A DNA stretch of 64,000 nucleotides from Scolanthus callimorphus (Eukaryota > Cnidaria > Anthozoa > Actiniaria > Edwardsiidae). Shown piece after piece: positions 1 through 10,584 of this stretch. The notes under the pieces were generated by a model. It did no database searches, was not told the origin of the DNA, and saw only the letters and a program-made list of their open reading frames with translations. Position numbers and translations under genes: made by a program. Each line of letters opens with the position of its first letter. Position 1 is the first letter of the stretch. The stretch is taken from assembly GCA_033964015.1 (NCBI GenBank), contig CM066925.1:8664204-8728203 (forward strand), in the 5' to 3' direction.

Positions 1-327
1 AAATTACAAGAGAAAAGCTGGAAATCAAGTAACTTACTCAGATCCATCACGCACCAACGTCCCGCGCAAAATACGACCCAAATGCATTATGGGTAACTTG
101 ATCCATCCGCGACATGGAATCTCCCGCAAAAATAAACTACCAGGGAAATCAATTTATACTAAGTCTTTCCACCCGAGAGCCTAGCAAACAGTTATCCAAG
201 CCCCAAAAACACCCGCCAAAAAAATGTTTTGCGTAGGGGCCAGGCAATCTTGCGCAGAGGCTCCTCAAATGATCAAACTCCCTTCAACTGTAGCTAACTG
301 GATCTCAAGCTGGATTTGATTTCAAAA

Positions 328-377
328 AAAAATTTGGAACGCTTCACGAATTTGCGTGTCATCCTTGCGCAGGGGCC

Positions 378-434
<57 letters not shown>
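328..434 (-). ncRNA. U6: U6 spliceosomal snRNA, copy 1
   Basis: Read on the minus strand the sequence starts GTGCTTGCTTCGGCAGCAC, continues through the ACAGAGAAGATTAGCATGG core (the invariant ACAGAGA box that pairs with the 5' splice site, and the AGC triad) and ends in a run of T after GTTCCAAA. It matches the canonical metazoan U6 along its full length of about 107 nt. The terminal T run (A run at 324-332 on the plus strand) is the RNA polymerase III terminator. U6 is the catalytic RNA of the spliceosome. An intact promoter lies directly upstream, so this copy is probably transcribed. Confidence 0.97.
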
Positions 435-454
435 GACTATCCACATTTTCCAAC

Positions 455-505
455 ATATATGTATGTCTGGTTAACATTATGTCTAGACGTGTGGGCCCAC
501 ATGTT
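455..505 (-). promoter_or_regulatory. Pol III type 3 promoter of U6 copy 1 (TATA, likely PSE)
   Basis: An ATACATATAT stretch lies 21-30 bases upstream of the U6 start, the expected place for the external TATA box of a type 3 RNA polymerase III promoter. The next 40 bases upstream (roughly 485-505) are conserved between the units and sit where a proximal sequence element would be; the PSE itself is inferred from position only. Confidence 0.7.
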
Positions 506-1133
506 GTTATAGCGAGAAAAAACAGTTTTTAAATAGAGGAAAATCTTCACAACATTCGGCTTGCATTTGTCATGACTTAGACTGGCCACACAGCCTGAAA
601 CAATATTTTATGTCCAGTTCTAACAATATTGAGCATCTATTTTAGCATCAACAGCGCATGCGCAGAAGGGATGTGCTTACCTGAAGTTCTATTCCCTTGT
701 TGGAGAGGAAGAAAAAGCCCTACTTCTTCAAGGATACATGTTGTATTCAACCAACAACTGTTCAGCTTTGTGACGTCATAATGCTGATTGAAGCAATCAA
801 TGTTCTAATGTTCTAAATGAAAGAGAAAAAGAACATGAATAAAATACATCAAATCAACGCAATTTTACCATTAAGTGAGACACAAGATCATACCCAAAAA
901 GTTGATATTTTTCTACACTTTTCATGCACGCAAAAAGAGGGACAAAATTACAAGAGAAAAGCTGGAAAATCAAGTACTTACTCAGATCCATCACGCACCA
1001 ACGTCCCGCGCAAATACGACCCAAATGCATTATGGGTAACTTGATCCATCCCGACATGGAATCTCCCGCAAAAATAAACTACCAGGAAATCAATTTATAC
1101 TAAGTCTTTCCACCCGAGAGCCTAGCAAACAGT

Positions 1134-1215
1134 TATCCAAGCCCCAAAAACACCCGCCAAAAAATGTTTTGCGTAGGGGCCAGGCAATCTTGCGCAGAGG
1201 CTCCTCAAATGATCA
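1134..1215 (-). repeat. U6-derived micro-fragments downstream of the U6 gene
   Basis: About 60-120 bases 3' of the U6 terminator, on the same strand, two short stretches resemble the GGCCCCTGCGCAAGGATG part of U6: one reads CCTCTGCGCAAGATTG, the next GGCCCCTACGCAAAACAT. The equivalent pair lies at 194-275 in unit 1. They look like remnants of truncated U6 copies; the degenerate unit at 22.4 kb keeps the same pair without a full U6. Confidence 0.5.
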
Positions 1216-1267
1216 AACTCCCTTCAACTGTAGCTAACTGGATCTCAAGCTGGATTTGATTTCAAAA

Positions 1268-1317
1268 AAAAATTTGGAACGCTTCACGAATTTGCGTGTC
1301 ATCCTTGCGCAGGGGCC

Positions 1318-1374
<57 letters not shown>
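1268..1374 (-). ncRNA. U6: U6 spliceosomal snRNA, copy 2
   Basis: This copy is identical in its RNA-coding part to the copy at 328-434, with the same ACAGAGA box, AGC triad and 3' T run (A run at 1264-1272). It lies 940 bases further along in the same orientation. The TATA-like element is again 21-30 bases upstream (1395-1404). Confidence 0.97.
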
Positions 1375-1394
1375 GACTATCCACATTTTCCAAC

Positions 1395-1445
1395 ATATAT
1401 GTATGTCTGGTTAACATTATGTCTAGACGTGTGGCCCACATGTTG
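1395..1445 (-). promoter_or_regulatory. Pol III type 3 promoter of U6 copy 2
   Basis: The same TATA-like stretch at -21 to -30 and the same upstream block as in copy 1 are present, apart from one- or two-base indels further upstream. Confidence 0.68.
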
Positions 1446-2073
1446 TTATAGAGAAAAAACAGTTTTTAAATAGAGGAAAATCTTCACAACATTCGGCTTG
1501 CATTTGTCATGACTTAGACTGGCCACACAGCCTGAAACAATATTTTATGTCCAGTTCTAACAATATTGAGCATCTATTTAGCATCAACAGCGCATGCGCA
1601 GAAGGGATGTGCTTACCTGAAGTTCTATTCCCTTGTTGGAGAGGAAGAAAAAGCCCTACTTCTTCAAGGATACATGTTGTATTCAACCAACAACTGTTCA
1701 GCTTTGTGACGTCATAATGCTGATGAAGCAATCAATGTTCTAATGTTCTAAATGAAAGAAAAAAGAACATGAATAAAATACATCAAATCAACGCAATTTT
1801 ACCATTAAGTGAGACACAAGATCATACCCAAAAAGTTGATATTTTTCTACACTTTTCATGCACGCAAAAAGAGGGACAAAATTACAAGAGAAAGCTGGAA
1901 AATCAAGTAACTTACTCAGATCCATCACGCACCAACGTCCCGCGCAAAATACGACCCAAATGCATTATGGGTAACTTGATCCATCCCCGACATGGAATCT
2001 CCCGCAAAAATAAACTACCAGGGAAATCAATTTATACTAAGTCTTTCCACCCGAGAGCCTAGCAAACAGTTAT

Positions 2074-3110
2074 CTGCTTTTTCAGCTCTTTGTTTGCCTA
2101 GCAGCAAAACCCGCTGGGTTAAGAGTGGTTGGAAAGATTACAATGCAAGAGATTGGATGTTTTTATCAGCAAATTTTTTCGCATCAATAAACACGAAAAA
2201 AATGTCATAAAAACACCCTACCTTGCTGCAGTTTGCACTGCACAAGTATTCTGAGGCCATTCGCAGACTTCATGATGTCTATGGCTCTCTTACATTGGTA
2301 AAAGGCCGAATTTTCAGCTCTTATTTTGCACGTCCTCAGCTGACAGTTGAGAGTTCCCTGGTAGAAGAATTTCCCACGAGGTCGAACGCGCCCGCTAAAT
2401 GGCCAGCGGAGTTTGTCGTAGGCCGTTTCTGATTGGTTGCTTAAACAATAGATTCTCTCACGCGAGGAAAGCAACATGGCGGGCAGTCGGTGTTGGGGAA
2501 TTTCGGTGCAACATATAACAGGGAAAGACGAATATTTCTTCATTTTTACTAGGTAAGAACTCGAATCATCACAGATAGATGTCTTTGTTAGTCATGGTGC
2601 TTGTGTTAATACATGATAGGGCTTTCTCTTTGGCGTAAAAACTACATATACTGGAGTCATTGTTGCATCAAATTTTGTGAATTCCTTCGCGCTGCGGCAC
2701 GGTTTAAACCACAAATGCAGAACATACTACGTTGGTTACAGTGCACAATAGTGCTAAACATTAATTTAATAGGAAACAGAGCAGCCCTATATTTGATTGG
2801 CATGTTTACTGGGTGCAAGCAAGAATCTGTGAGATTTTCCAACTTCACACTACGCGGACACGACTCACGAGGTCATGGGAACAGGGAGCAAGGCGAGGAA
2901 CTCACCATGACATCTTCTGCATTAATTTCTGAACTTTACTTTAAACTCTTTCATTCAACTAGTTACTTACAAATTCTTCTTTGACCCCAGCCTTATCAGA
3001 ACTTCCAAAATAGCATACCACAAGTTTTTTTCTGCATGTCGCACATGTGCCAAACAATCCCTACATGCATAGTGCGCATAGTGTATTTCAGATGACTGTC
3101 GTGAGTAGAG
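2074..3110. other. No gene seen; shared fragment at 2484-2545
   Basis: The U6 array ends at 2073. A stretch at 2484-2545 (TGTTGGGGAATTTCGGTGCA and flanks) recurs in the same orientation at 5184-5245, so it belongs to a dispersed repeat. Open frames at 2205-2543 (minus) and 2613-2984 (plus) show no recognisable domain. A possible splice donor (AAG then GTAGGG, minus strand, near 2217) is not supported by any partner exon I could find. Confidence 0.5.
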
Positions 3111-3112
3111 CC

Positions 3113-3235
3113 TAGTTTCCATATAGTCTTATCTCTTGTATCAGTCAACCGTGAAACATGGAAATTGGAATTATTCTTTTGTGTCACGGTTGACTGATAC
3201 AACAGATACGACAGATACGACTATATGGAAACCAG
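3113..3235. repeat. Hairpin MITE-like inverted repeat
   Basis: The left arm (TATCAGTCAACCGTGAAACA, preceded by TTTCCATATAGTC) is matched in reverse complement by the right arm (TGTCACGGTTGACTGATACA followed by GACTATATGGAAA). The spacer is about 20 bases. This is a foldback element. Confidence 0.75.
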
Positions 3236-3261
3236 CCATTAGGGACCATTCATTATTTGTC

Positions 3262-3806
3262 GGAGGGGGTGGGGGATGGGTGATAAAATGGGAGGCCTTG
3301 AATTTTTGTAAGCCTAAAAAGGGGTCTTCAACTAATATTTTGAGTTGTGTGTGGGGTCTTCAAACCAAATGATGATCACTTACACATTTTTAAGAGAGAA
3401 ATGAGAGAAATGCGACGACTCTCGCCAGCCCAAACAACCCTGCCAAAACACCGCAAACCAACCAAAATAATCACAACTCCAGAGCTCTGGGAAACTACTT
3501 CTCTTCTCTCTTTATGATTATTTTCCCTAGCACTTATACTTACATTTTACAGCCATTACATAACCATTACATTACATAACATATTGTTCCGGCTTTGTAT
3601 TTACATACTTTACTCTAAATGATTCTTACATAATTAGTTACATTCCTCAGTAAACTCGCATTATAGCACTACATGTTTATTTACATTTCCAGGCACACCA
3701 CTTACATTCCTTGGCTTTTGCATTCATTAGCACAACACTTAGTATTATTTATATAGACATGTTTCCAGGCCTAACACTATTTTATCACCATCCCCCTCCC
3801 CCCTAA
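3262..3806. mobile_element. Inverted-repeat element with G-rich ends
   Basis: An arm at 3262-3301 (GGGGGATGGGTGATAAAATG and flanks) is repeated inverted at 3767-3806. The inside is AT-rich with short ACATTACATAAC-type repeats and no gene. I infer a non-autonomous DNA element. Confidence 0.6.
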
Positions 3807-3904
3807 TTCGCAATTGCCTACTTTGTAATAACTCCTATAGGTTTTTTCAGAATTGCTGTAATTACCGGTACTTTGCGATTGGTTTCATTACAGTCGTGTG
3901 AAAT

Positions 3905-4750
3905 AGGACATGTGGTAAAACCTGGAACGCCAAAACGAAACCACCGGAACAAAACCACTGAAACGACCGGAACCACCGAAAAGTGGACCAAAACAACCGG
4001 AACCACCGAAACAACATTTTTTTTTTTGCCACCGCGATTTCGAATGTGTAAAATTAAAGTTATTGAAAATCAGATACCAGCAAGAAAGAGAAAGAGATGC
4101 AGGTCTTGGGTATCACCCAAAAAAACCTGTAGGTAGGTGTCAGGTTTTATGACCCCCCTTGTGGTGAAAAAAGAGGCGGCAGGTCTCATCGAGTACCCAC
4201 CACCAAAACTGGAGGTAGGTCTCGGGCTGTATGACCCCCTTGGGGAGAAAGAGGTGGCGGGTCTCGGGTACCAAGCACCCCAAATGGATACTCTTATGAA
4301 GTACCGTTGTTATCACCTTTTCCCTTAGTGAAGGTGCTCTTTCGGTTTTTCATTATGGGTGAGTGACCATTTTGGAAAAAAGTATTGTACGTGTTTTTTT
4401 TAGTGTAGCTCCGTCGATATGAGAAAATAAACCCACGCATAGTGTCCCCCCTCCCCTCATAGTGCATTTAAAACAACATTCTATTGAATGTTGAACATAT
4501 TGAGTGGTATGTTCAATCAAATACAAATACAGTGTACCCCTGTTATAACGGACACCAAGCGGACAAGAACATTCAACGTGGATGTTCATATAACAGGTTT
4601 CTTGGAACTGCGTCGAGCTCTGCATGCTGGGGTGCAACAGGAATTTATTCACAGGCATTTCTTCCTACTTGAAAAAAAAAGGGATTTCTCGTCTCGGGGT
4701 TTCGTTCCAGTGGTTTCATTTCGGCGTTCCGGGTTTTACCACATGCCATG
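3905..4750. mobile_element. Inverted-repeat element with internal tandem repeats
   Basis: The left arm (CATGTGGTAAAACCTGGAAC, from 3909) matches the right arm inverted (GGGTTTTACCACATG, ending near 4746). Inside lie an ACCGGAACC-type minisatellite (3920-4018) and an imperfect tandem repeat of roughly 90 bases at 4090-4290 (GGTGGCGGGTCTCGGGTACC motif). Open frames inside are repeat products. Confidence 0.65.
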
Positions 4751-4754
4751 AAAT

Positions 4755-5990
4755 TGGCTATAGCACAATTGTCACACACACACATCTGGCCTCGTGCACA
4801 TACAATCTCCGTAGTTGTCGGGAACATCAAACTAATCACTTGTCTACTGTTTTCTATTGATTTAACATACATATAAATGTATGCTCTCTTGTCGCTCGTC
4901 TCAGCTTTGCTTGTCTCTCTCTACATAAACATTTCCAGCACACCCCTACTGTAGCTCTCTCTGACTCGCTTAATCATTGACTTGTACATACAGTAATACA
5001 GAATCAGGTTACATAATAAACCAGGCCTTCCCTGGGTAGGTGATTTATAATAGTTTACCGAATAAAGTACCCTTATAGTTGCCTCACTCAACCTACTCAA
5101 CCATCATTTTACCCTTGTTAAGGCCTGTACGCTATCATTCACACCTTGAACCCATGTTTTCTTTTAATGCAAAAGTTAAACTGCAGTCAGTGTTGGGGAA
5201 TTTCGGTGCAACATAACAGCACTGAAAGACAAAGATTTACTCATTTATTCATACTAATTATAGTATTTTTCCCCCCGCTGTACCGTCCCTACAAAAATGT
5301 AATGACAATGAGTATAAGCCCCCTAGATAAGCCAGGAGTGCAAACTGAAGAAAAATATGTTTCAATAATAAAAAAAAAACGGCAGTGTTATGTTAAAGAA
5401 TATAATGCATGCATGCCTTCAAACATCTCTGAAATACAGCTTTATGTACATGCTACCACCTCTTGCCCCTCCTTTCACCATATTGGATGGCACTTATGAG
5501 CATGCTCAGTGCATTGTCTGACCTTAATAAGTCTCACATTGCTGGTAATGCTACAGTGAACTTGTGGATAATTATGTTATGCTGTATGATGTAACAAAGC
5601 ATTAAGTCGTGTATTGAGCATGATAATGTTCTTGCACCCCCATTTAACTCTTTCGCAGGCTACTTTCCCTCTCACTACTGCATTATTTATGATGAAGAAT
5701 ATGTAGGTACCATTTTCTTGATGAGCATCATTTTATTTGATTATTCAATACCTATTCAACCTTTTTTCAAGTAACTTATCAGATTAATTTTATAGAATAT
5801 AAAAATCTTCTCATGCATATTTAAGCTAACTAGTCACATGACAACAGTATTGAATTACTGTGAGTATAATCACATGAAAAAAAATCAGGAAATAACAGAA
5901 GAAACCGGTTGATTTTTCTGTAATAGCTTGGATTATTTTTTTCTGTTGATGTGGACCTCTGTGTCTCTCGACTCCATTCCGAGACTCATC
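4755..5990. other. No gene seen
   Basis: Apart from the fragment at 5184-5245 shared with 2484-2545, this AT-rich stretch shows no conserved coding frame, RNA gene or long repeat. Confidence 0.5.
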
Positions 5991-5999
5991 CATGATTTT

Positions 6000-6165
6000 C
6001 AAATTCAAATAAAAGTCATGTTGAAAGGTACCTGAGGAATCGTGAGGGGCCACCGCAGCAATTCGGCAAATGTAAGGTCTGATGCCCAATTTGCATTTCG
6101 AACCCAGTGCACAGAGGTGAGAGGCAAGTCCTCTACACGCTGTGCCACCCATGCGCAAACCATGT
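6000..6165 (-). repeat. tRNA-derived SINE
   Basis: On the minus strand the head reads GGGTGGCACAGCGTGTAGAG (A box) followed about 30 bases later by TGGGTTCGAAATG (B box), the internal Pol III promoter of a tRNA-derived SINE. A non-tRNA body follows down to about 6000. The A/B box spacing fits a tRNA, but no cloverleaf closes, so it is not a functional tRNA. Confidence 0.7.
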
Positions 6166-6279
6166 CTGGTGAAGCCTTTTTTGTAAGGTGTTTTTGTACT
6201 TAGATACTTGTATATTTGTAAGTGTTTCCTATGTACCATGTGATTGGTGTTTTATGGAATAAAAATATATATTACGTAC

Positions 6280-6612
6280 TGCAGGAAATTTGTTCTCCTT
6301 ATCAAGAAGTCGCTGAAGCTCTTCCTGCTGCCTCCTTTCCTCTGGAAGAACTTCTTTTTTGGCTAAAGGCGCACGGAATTTGCCAATAGCCATAGATCTC
6401 CACTTTTGGATAGACAGCTGATGGAGCTCTCGTGTCGTCATGTTCATCATGTTTGACCATTTTTGGCAAAGTTCCATCTCACTGTCTATAAAAGTGCTCC
6501 ACTGGCCAACCTCACTTTCAGACATACGATGGGAACAGCCCTTAAAAAGTTCCTCAGCTGGCTGATTGGAATTTCTTGCTTTCCACCAAGGATAGGGTGA
6601 ATAAGAGAACGT
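6280..6612 (-). CDS. Orphan coding exon, unknown protein
   Basis: A minus-strand frame of 111 codons is open from a TAG acceptor (6613-6615) to a GTACGT donor (6274-6279), phase 0 at both ends. The peptide begins TFSYSPYPWWKARN, is rich in charged residues and contains WSNMMNMTTRELHQL and EERRQQEELQRLL, which suggest helices. I do not recognise the family. No partner exon was identified on either side, so it could be an exon of a longer host gene or a transposon relic. It was chosen over the shorter ATG-initiated frame because the upstream 28 codons are also open and protein-like. Confidence 0.4.
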
Positions 6613-6656
6613 CTACCCTGCAAAATGGTGAGAGGATCCTCCGGTGGTTTCCATAG

Positions 6657-6735
6657 TTCACTCTTGATGTTGTTGTTGTTGTCGTCGCCGTCGTCGTCGC
6701 CGCCACCGTCGCCGATGTCGTCGTCATTCTTTGTA
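6657..6735. repeat. Trinucleotide microsatellite (GTT/GTC)n
   Basis: A run of GTT then GTC/GCC triplets forms a simple repeat. Confidence 0.85.
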
Positions 6736-8185
6736 TAGCATAACAGCTTTTATGCTTTTTGGGTCAGAGAAAGAAACGAAATCGATGCGGGTATACGTGG
6801 TGTTTTATTGTCACGATGTGCGGTTTCAGCCAGCCTGAGATGTTAACCGTTTTTTCTAAATGTTAACCGTTTTTTCTAAATTAATTAATATTGTCGCTAC
6901 TTGCCCGTTTCGGCTTTATTAAAACTATTTCATGCTCTTACGCTCTTAACTGGCAAGTATAACTATAAGAAATTGCGTATACTATTCATTGTGCTTCAAT
7001 ATTGAATCCTTTTCTGAATCAAACCTTACCTCTGATAGGTGTATGAGAAGGAAACGAAACGAAACAAAACCTGGTTATGGTTTACGCTAATAAACACTGA
7101 GATCCGTGTTGCCCCGATTGAAATTATGAAACATGACACATGTTTCTACCATTCTGCACTTACACAAGAAATAAAATCAAGACATAAATTACTTTGAGAA
7201 TACTGGTTATGGTCCTGAGCAGGTTAAGAACCATATACGCGATTTATTACACCATTTCTAATGATAATAATATCATAATAATAATAATCGATAAATATTT
7301 ATAATACAATAATAGATGCATTTCTTATACATGATAGATAAACATTTCTATAAATGATAGATACATTTCTTATACACAATGGTAAAGATTTCTAATACAA
7401 TGATAGATACACTTCTATTCTATTTCGCTTCGCTCAGGCGAATAGAAGCTATTACTAGTTTATACAGTAATGACTAACCACTGTATGAGGAGGATCGCGC
7501 ATATATGGGCATTTTCAACAAAATAACGAGAAAATTTAAAGTGCAAGTGAAGGTACATAAATTACAAAATTCCCCAGAAAAACTAGGAACTAAACCTAGT
7601 AACAAACCATGATAGGCTGCCCGATACGAAAACCCGGGATAAACCCTGTGGGACAAAAACCCGGGAACGTATTCCTCTTCAACGTATTCAGCACCGAGGA
7701 TTAAAGCTTTACACTAGGTTATACTAAAAGTTCAGTTTACTAACTACCGGATTGGATGCCCAGAAGGCGAGACAATAAATGCTATATATTATACTTTTCA
7801 TATCAAAGTGATAAGCCTATCAAGAAATGCAATTCCATAATCGTGTACGAGATGGCAAGTTATAATCTGAGTGATTAGGAAAATGTTAGTCTGCCCGAAT
7901 AGGAGCGATCGACGTATATCATCTGTTCTTGAAAGATGCTGAAACGCCAACTGGATTCTTATCTGTCGATGCGTCTTATGCCAATTTCTTTTTGTTAGTT
8001 GAATGAACTGAGCTGAAGTTCAATAGCTCAGGCATCAGATTACAGAAAGGAACATCCTTAAGAACACAACTGCAGCCCGTCAGCTTGACGACGAATGTCT
8101 GAAAAATTAGAAAATATAGTGTATAAATCATAAAGGGCAAAAGTGAATCGAAATAAATAAAGAACGCTCACGCAATATAATGGTG
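6736..8185. other. No gene seen; short simple repeats
   Basis: The stretch contains a 19-base tandem duplication at 6838-6880 (ATGTTAACCGTTTTTTCTA) and an imperfect ~23-base repeat (GATAGATACATTTCTTATAC) at 7310-7420. No supported coding frame was found. Confidence 0.5.
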
Positions 8186-8189
8186 TACA

Positions 8190-9130
8190 CTGCGGCCCAA
8201 ATGGCGTAATTAATCAACCAAAAGGCATATAGACGTGTCGGACTCGTGTTTGGCCAAATAGCGTTTGGTCAAATAGCTAGCGTACATTATGCCCAATGTG
8301 CATCCTGCCTAAATGGCGTACGTTATGCCTAACTGGCGCACAATGGCGTACTTTTTTTTAACTTTTGACAAAATAGCGTACATTCTCCCAACATGGCGCA
8401 CAATCCCGCCTAAATGGCGTATACAATCGCCCCAATGGCGTACGTTCTATGTCTAACTCGCGCTCGATGCCGCCTAAATGGCGTACTTTTGTTGTTGTTG
8501 TTGTTTTACCTTTTGACAAACTAGTGAACATTCTGCCCAAACGGCGCACAATCCCGCCTAAATGGCGTATAAGGTCGCCCAAATGACGTACGTTATATGT
8601 CTAACACTGACGCTCGATGTCGCCTAAATGGCGTACTATATCATTCAAAAGGAGGTATTGACGCTTGACTTTTTGCCGATACAGCGTATCTTCTACTCAA
8701 ACTGCGCAAACGTCAATGGCGTACGTTATATGTCTAACTGGCGCTCGATGCCGCCTAAATGGCGTACTATATTATTAAAAAGGTATTGACGCTTGACTTT
8801 TTGCCGATACAGCGTACCTTCTGCTCAAACTGCGCAAACCCCGCCTAAATGGCGTATTCTGTCGCCCAAAGTGGCGTACGTGATGCTGCCTAAATGACGT
8901 GCCATATCACCCAATGGTATAGATGTGTCTCATGTTTCGCTCAAATAGCGTATATTTTGGTCAAAGGGCGCACAATCCCGCCTAAAAAATGACGTACTTT
9001 AATATAACTGGCGCGCAGTGCCACCTAAATGGCGTGCTATAGCTTCCAAACGGCGTAGTTGTGTCTGATGTTTCGCTCGAATAGCGCACAAAGCCCCATC
9101 TAAAAATGGCATACGATGTCGCCTAAATTA
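8190..9130. repeat. Degenerate satellite built on AAATGGCGTAC
   Basis: The phrases CCTAAATGGCGTAC, GCCCAAATGGCG and CAAAATAGCGTAC recur dozens of times at irregular 20-40-base spacing. A longer period of about 125 bases is visible at 8590-8840, where TATTGACGCTTGACTTTTTG occurs twice in the same context. The copies are diverged, so the array is old. Confidence 0.8.
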
Positions 9131-9424
9131 GGTAACCTGATGCTGACATAATGAGTGTGCTGGTAGCATCCATGTATTTTAAGCCAACTGATGGACAAAT
9201 CCAGTTATTCTCGCTTATTAGAGTTGAATGGACAGCTGAGCGTGACGCTGACGTTATGTGGTCTATGGAAAAGTGCCCCACTTGGCGCATCTTAACAGAA
9301 GAAAAACAGCTTGATCGATGGACCAATCATTTTTTCAAAAAACCGGCTCAAAGTATCAGCTCGATAATAAAAAGGTCTTGGAATCCGTTGAACATGCAGG
9401 ACAATAGCACAGATATGTAGACTT

Positions 9425-9870
9425 GAAATATATCTGGGGCAACGGCTTGCAGATGACGCCTGGTGCTACCAACGAAAACTATGTGCGTCATGCCCTGATT
9501 GTCGTTAACGCGCGACTTACATAGAACATAGCTTGGCTCTTCAAATGTATACTATTGTTTCAAAGAAATTCCAAAATCTATGTACAGCGCATCAGAACTG
9601 TTGATTGCTTTATAAATCTATGAATCCATCATAGAGCTGCGGCTTCAGAAAAACTAAAATACCGCGCAAATAAATGCAGATTGCATAATCTTTAGGTATT
9701 ATAATATATTTTTCTATCTTAGTCAATGAAACCATTCTAATCTAAATTTGACATTTAACAGCAATAGCAATGGATTTTCCAATAAACGATTATTATCATT
9801 AGTCGTAGTAGTAATAGTCGTAGTAGTAATATATGCCTCTAATTTCTCGGAATGTAGAAATCATGCGCGT
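9425..9870. other. No gene seen
   Basis: AT-rich sequence with a GTAGTAATAGTCGTAGTA simple repeat near 9800. An 89-codon frame just upstream (9151-9420) was considered and not called. Confidence 0.45.
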
Positions 9871-9874
9871 ATAG

Positions 9875-10018
9875 CAGGGCTCGAAATTGCGCCCGATACA
9901 GGGGTAAATACGCCTAAAAATTGTCCTTCTACGCCTAACTTTTTGCGACTTAGGCGTAAAATAACGACTCTGTTTTCAGTTTCTTCAGTGTTCTCCTAGT
10001 GGATTTACGCCTAGATTT
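9875..10018 (+). mobile_element. MITE with CAGGGCTCGAAATTGCG end, copy 1
   Basis: The element starts CAGGGCTCGAAATTGCG and carries TTAGGCGTAAAATAACGACT inside. The same ~145 bases occur inverted at 20410-20556 with modest divergence. The CAGGG start resembles hAT-type ends, which is an inference. It truncates the pseudogene that ends near 10040. Confidence 0.75.
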
Positions 10019-10039
10019 TGGGTACCAAGACGTCTTGCT

Positions 10040-10579
10040 TGTGTGGTAGTGCTGCCCATTGAGTTACCCTTTTCACGGACTCCTTCATGGTCCGAACGAT
10101 CGTGCATATTCTGGCATTGACATGTTTGTCTGCTTGGTATGGACTATCGAATGGCAATTTTCCACGTCAAGTGTCGTGCAGCTCAGTAGGTTTGTGATTG
10201 TGTAATTAAACTGGTTCAAGTTATCATGCAATCTCTGCAGACCCCACTCAATAAGTCCTACTGATGCAACTGTATTTGCTGAGACATAGCCCTGTAGTGC
10301 CCTGATGGCATGCGTATTTCTCTGTAGTAGATCCCTGCAACCTCTAACAAGTGAGAGCGCTTCTTCCAAGGACTTAACGGTGTAAGTCGCCCCCTTAAGG
10401 AACTCAGCGCATGCGGTCGTTTTAGTGCAAATCTTTATCGAATTGCTCTGGACATCACAGATGTACACAACGTTTTCCTTGGTGCAAAAAGTCTCTCCAC
10501 ATTCGATAATTGTCTTTGTTGAGGTAGGTTGATCTGGGATATCTGGACGATCTGGATCTGCCATCTCAAATCCTACCAA
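10040..10579 (-). pseudogene. Truncated repeat-borne ORF with DVENCHSIVHTK motif
   Basis: A 164-codon minus-strand frame ends in DVENCHSIVHTKQTNMSMPEYARSFG and then a stop; a one-base shift restores TMKESVKRVTQWAA before the sequence runs into the MITE near 10030. The D-x-E-N-x-H-S-x-V-x-x-K pattern followed by QYA/EYA-x-x-F is one I remember from an uncharacterised, highly copied family in cnidarian genomes; that recollection is the only basis for the family call. It contains paired cysteines (CGETFC, CDVQ). Frameshift plus truncation mean it is not a working gene. Its 5' limit is uncertain; a splice acceptor may replace the ATG at 10579. Confidence 0.45.
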
Positions 10580-10584
10580 ACGGG

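Larger units (their letters stand above)
1..2073. repeat. Tandem U6 snRNA repeat array (~940-bp unit)
   Basis: The sequence at position 1 recurs near 944 and again near 1879, and the two U6 5' ends are 940 bases apart. There are two full or nearly full units and a third that stops at 2073, where the sequence changes to something unrelated. Units differ mainly by one-base indels in homopolymers, so they are young or homogenised. The array is entered in mid-unit at position 1 and probably continues to the left. Each unit holds one U6 gene on the minus strand; open frames in the unit (around 817-1057, 1507-1731, 1769-2210) carry no recognisable domain and are not called as genes. Confidence 0.93.

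Noticed and set aside
817..2210. Several 60-100-codon frames in the U6 repeat units
   Set aside because: They repeat with the unit, differ by frameshifts between units and have no recognisable domain; they are by-products of spacer DNA.
2205..2543. 112-codon minus-strand frame with a possible donor
   Set aside because: Part of it belongs to a dispersed repeat also found at 5.2 kb, and no partner exon or domain was seen.
8190..9130. CRISPR-like regular array
   Set aside because: Spacing is irregular, the phrases are short and diverged, and the DNA is clearly eukaryotic; it is a degenerate satellite.
9151..9420. 89-codon plus-strand frame (MSVLVASMYFKPTDGQIQLF...)
   Set aside because: An antisense frame covers the same bases, there is no recognised domain, and no splice or promoter support; protein-like composition alone is not enough.
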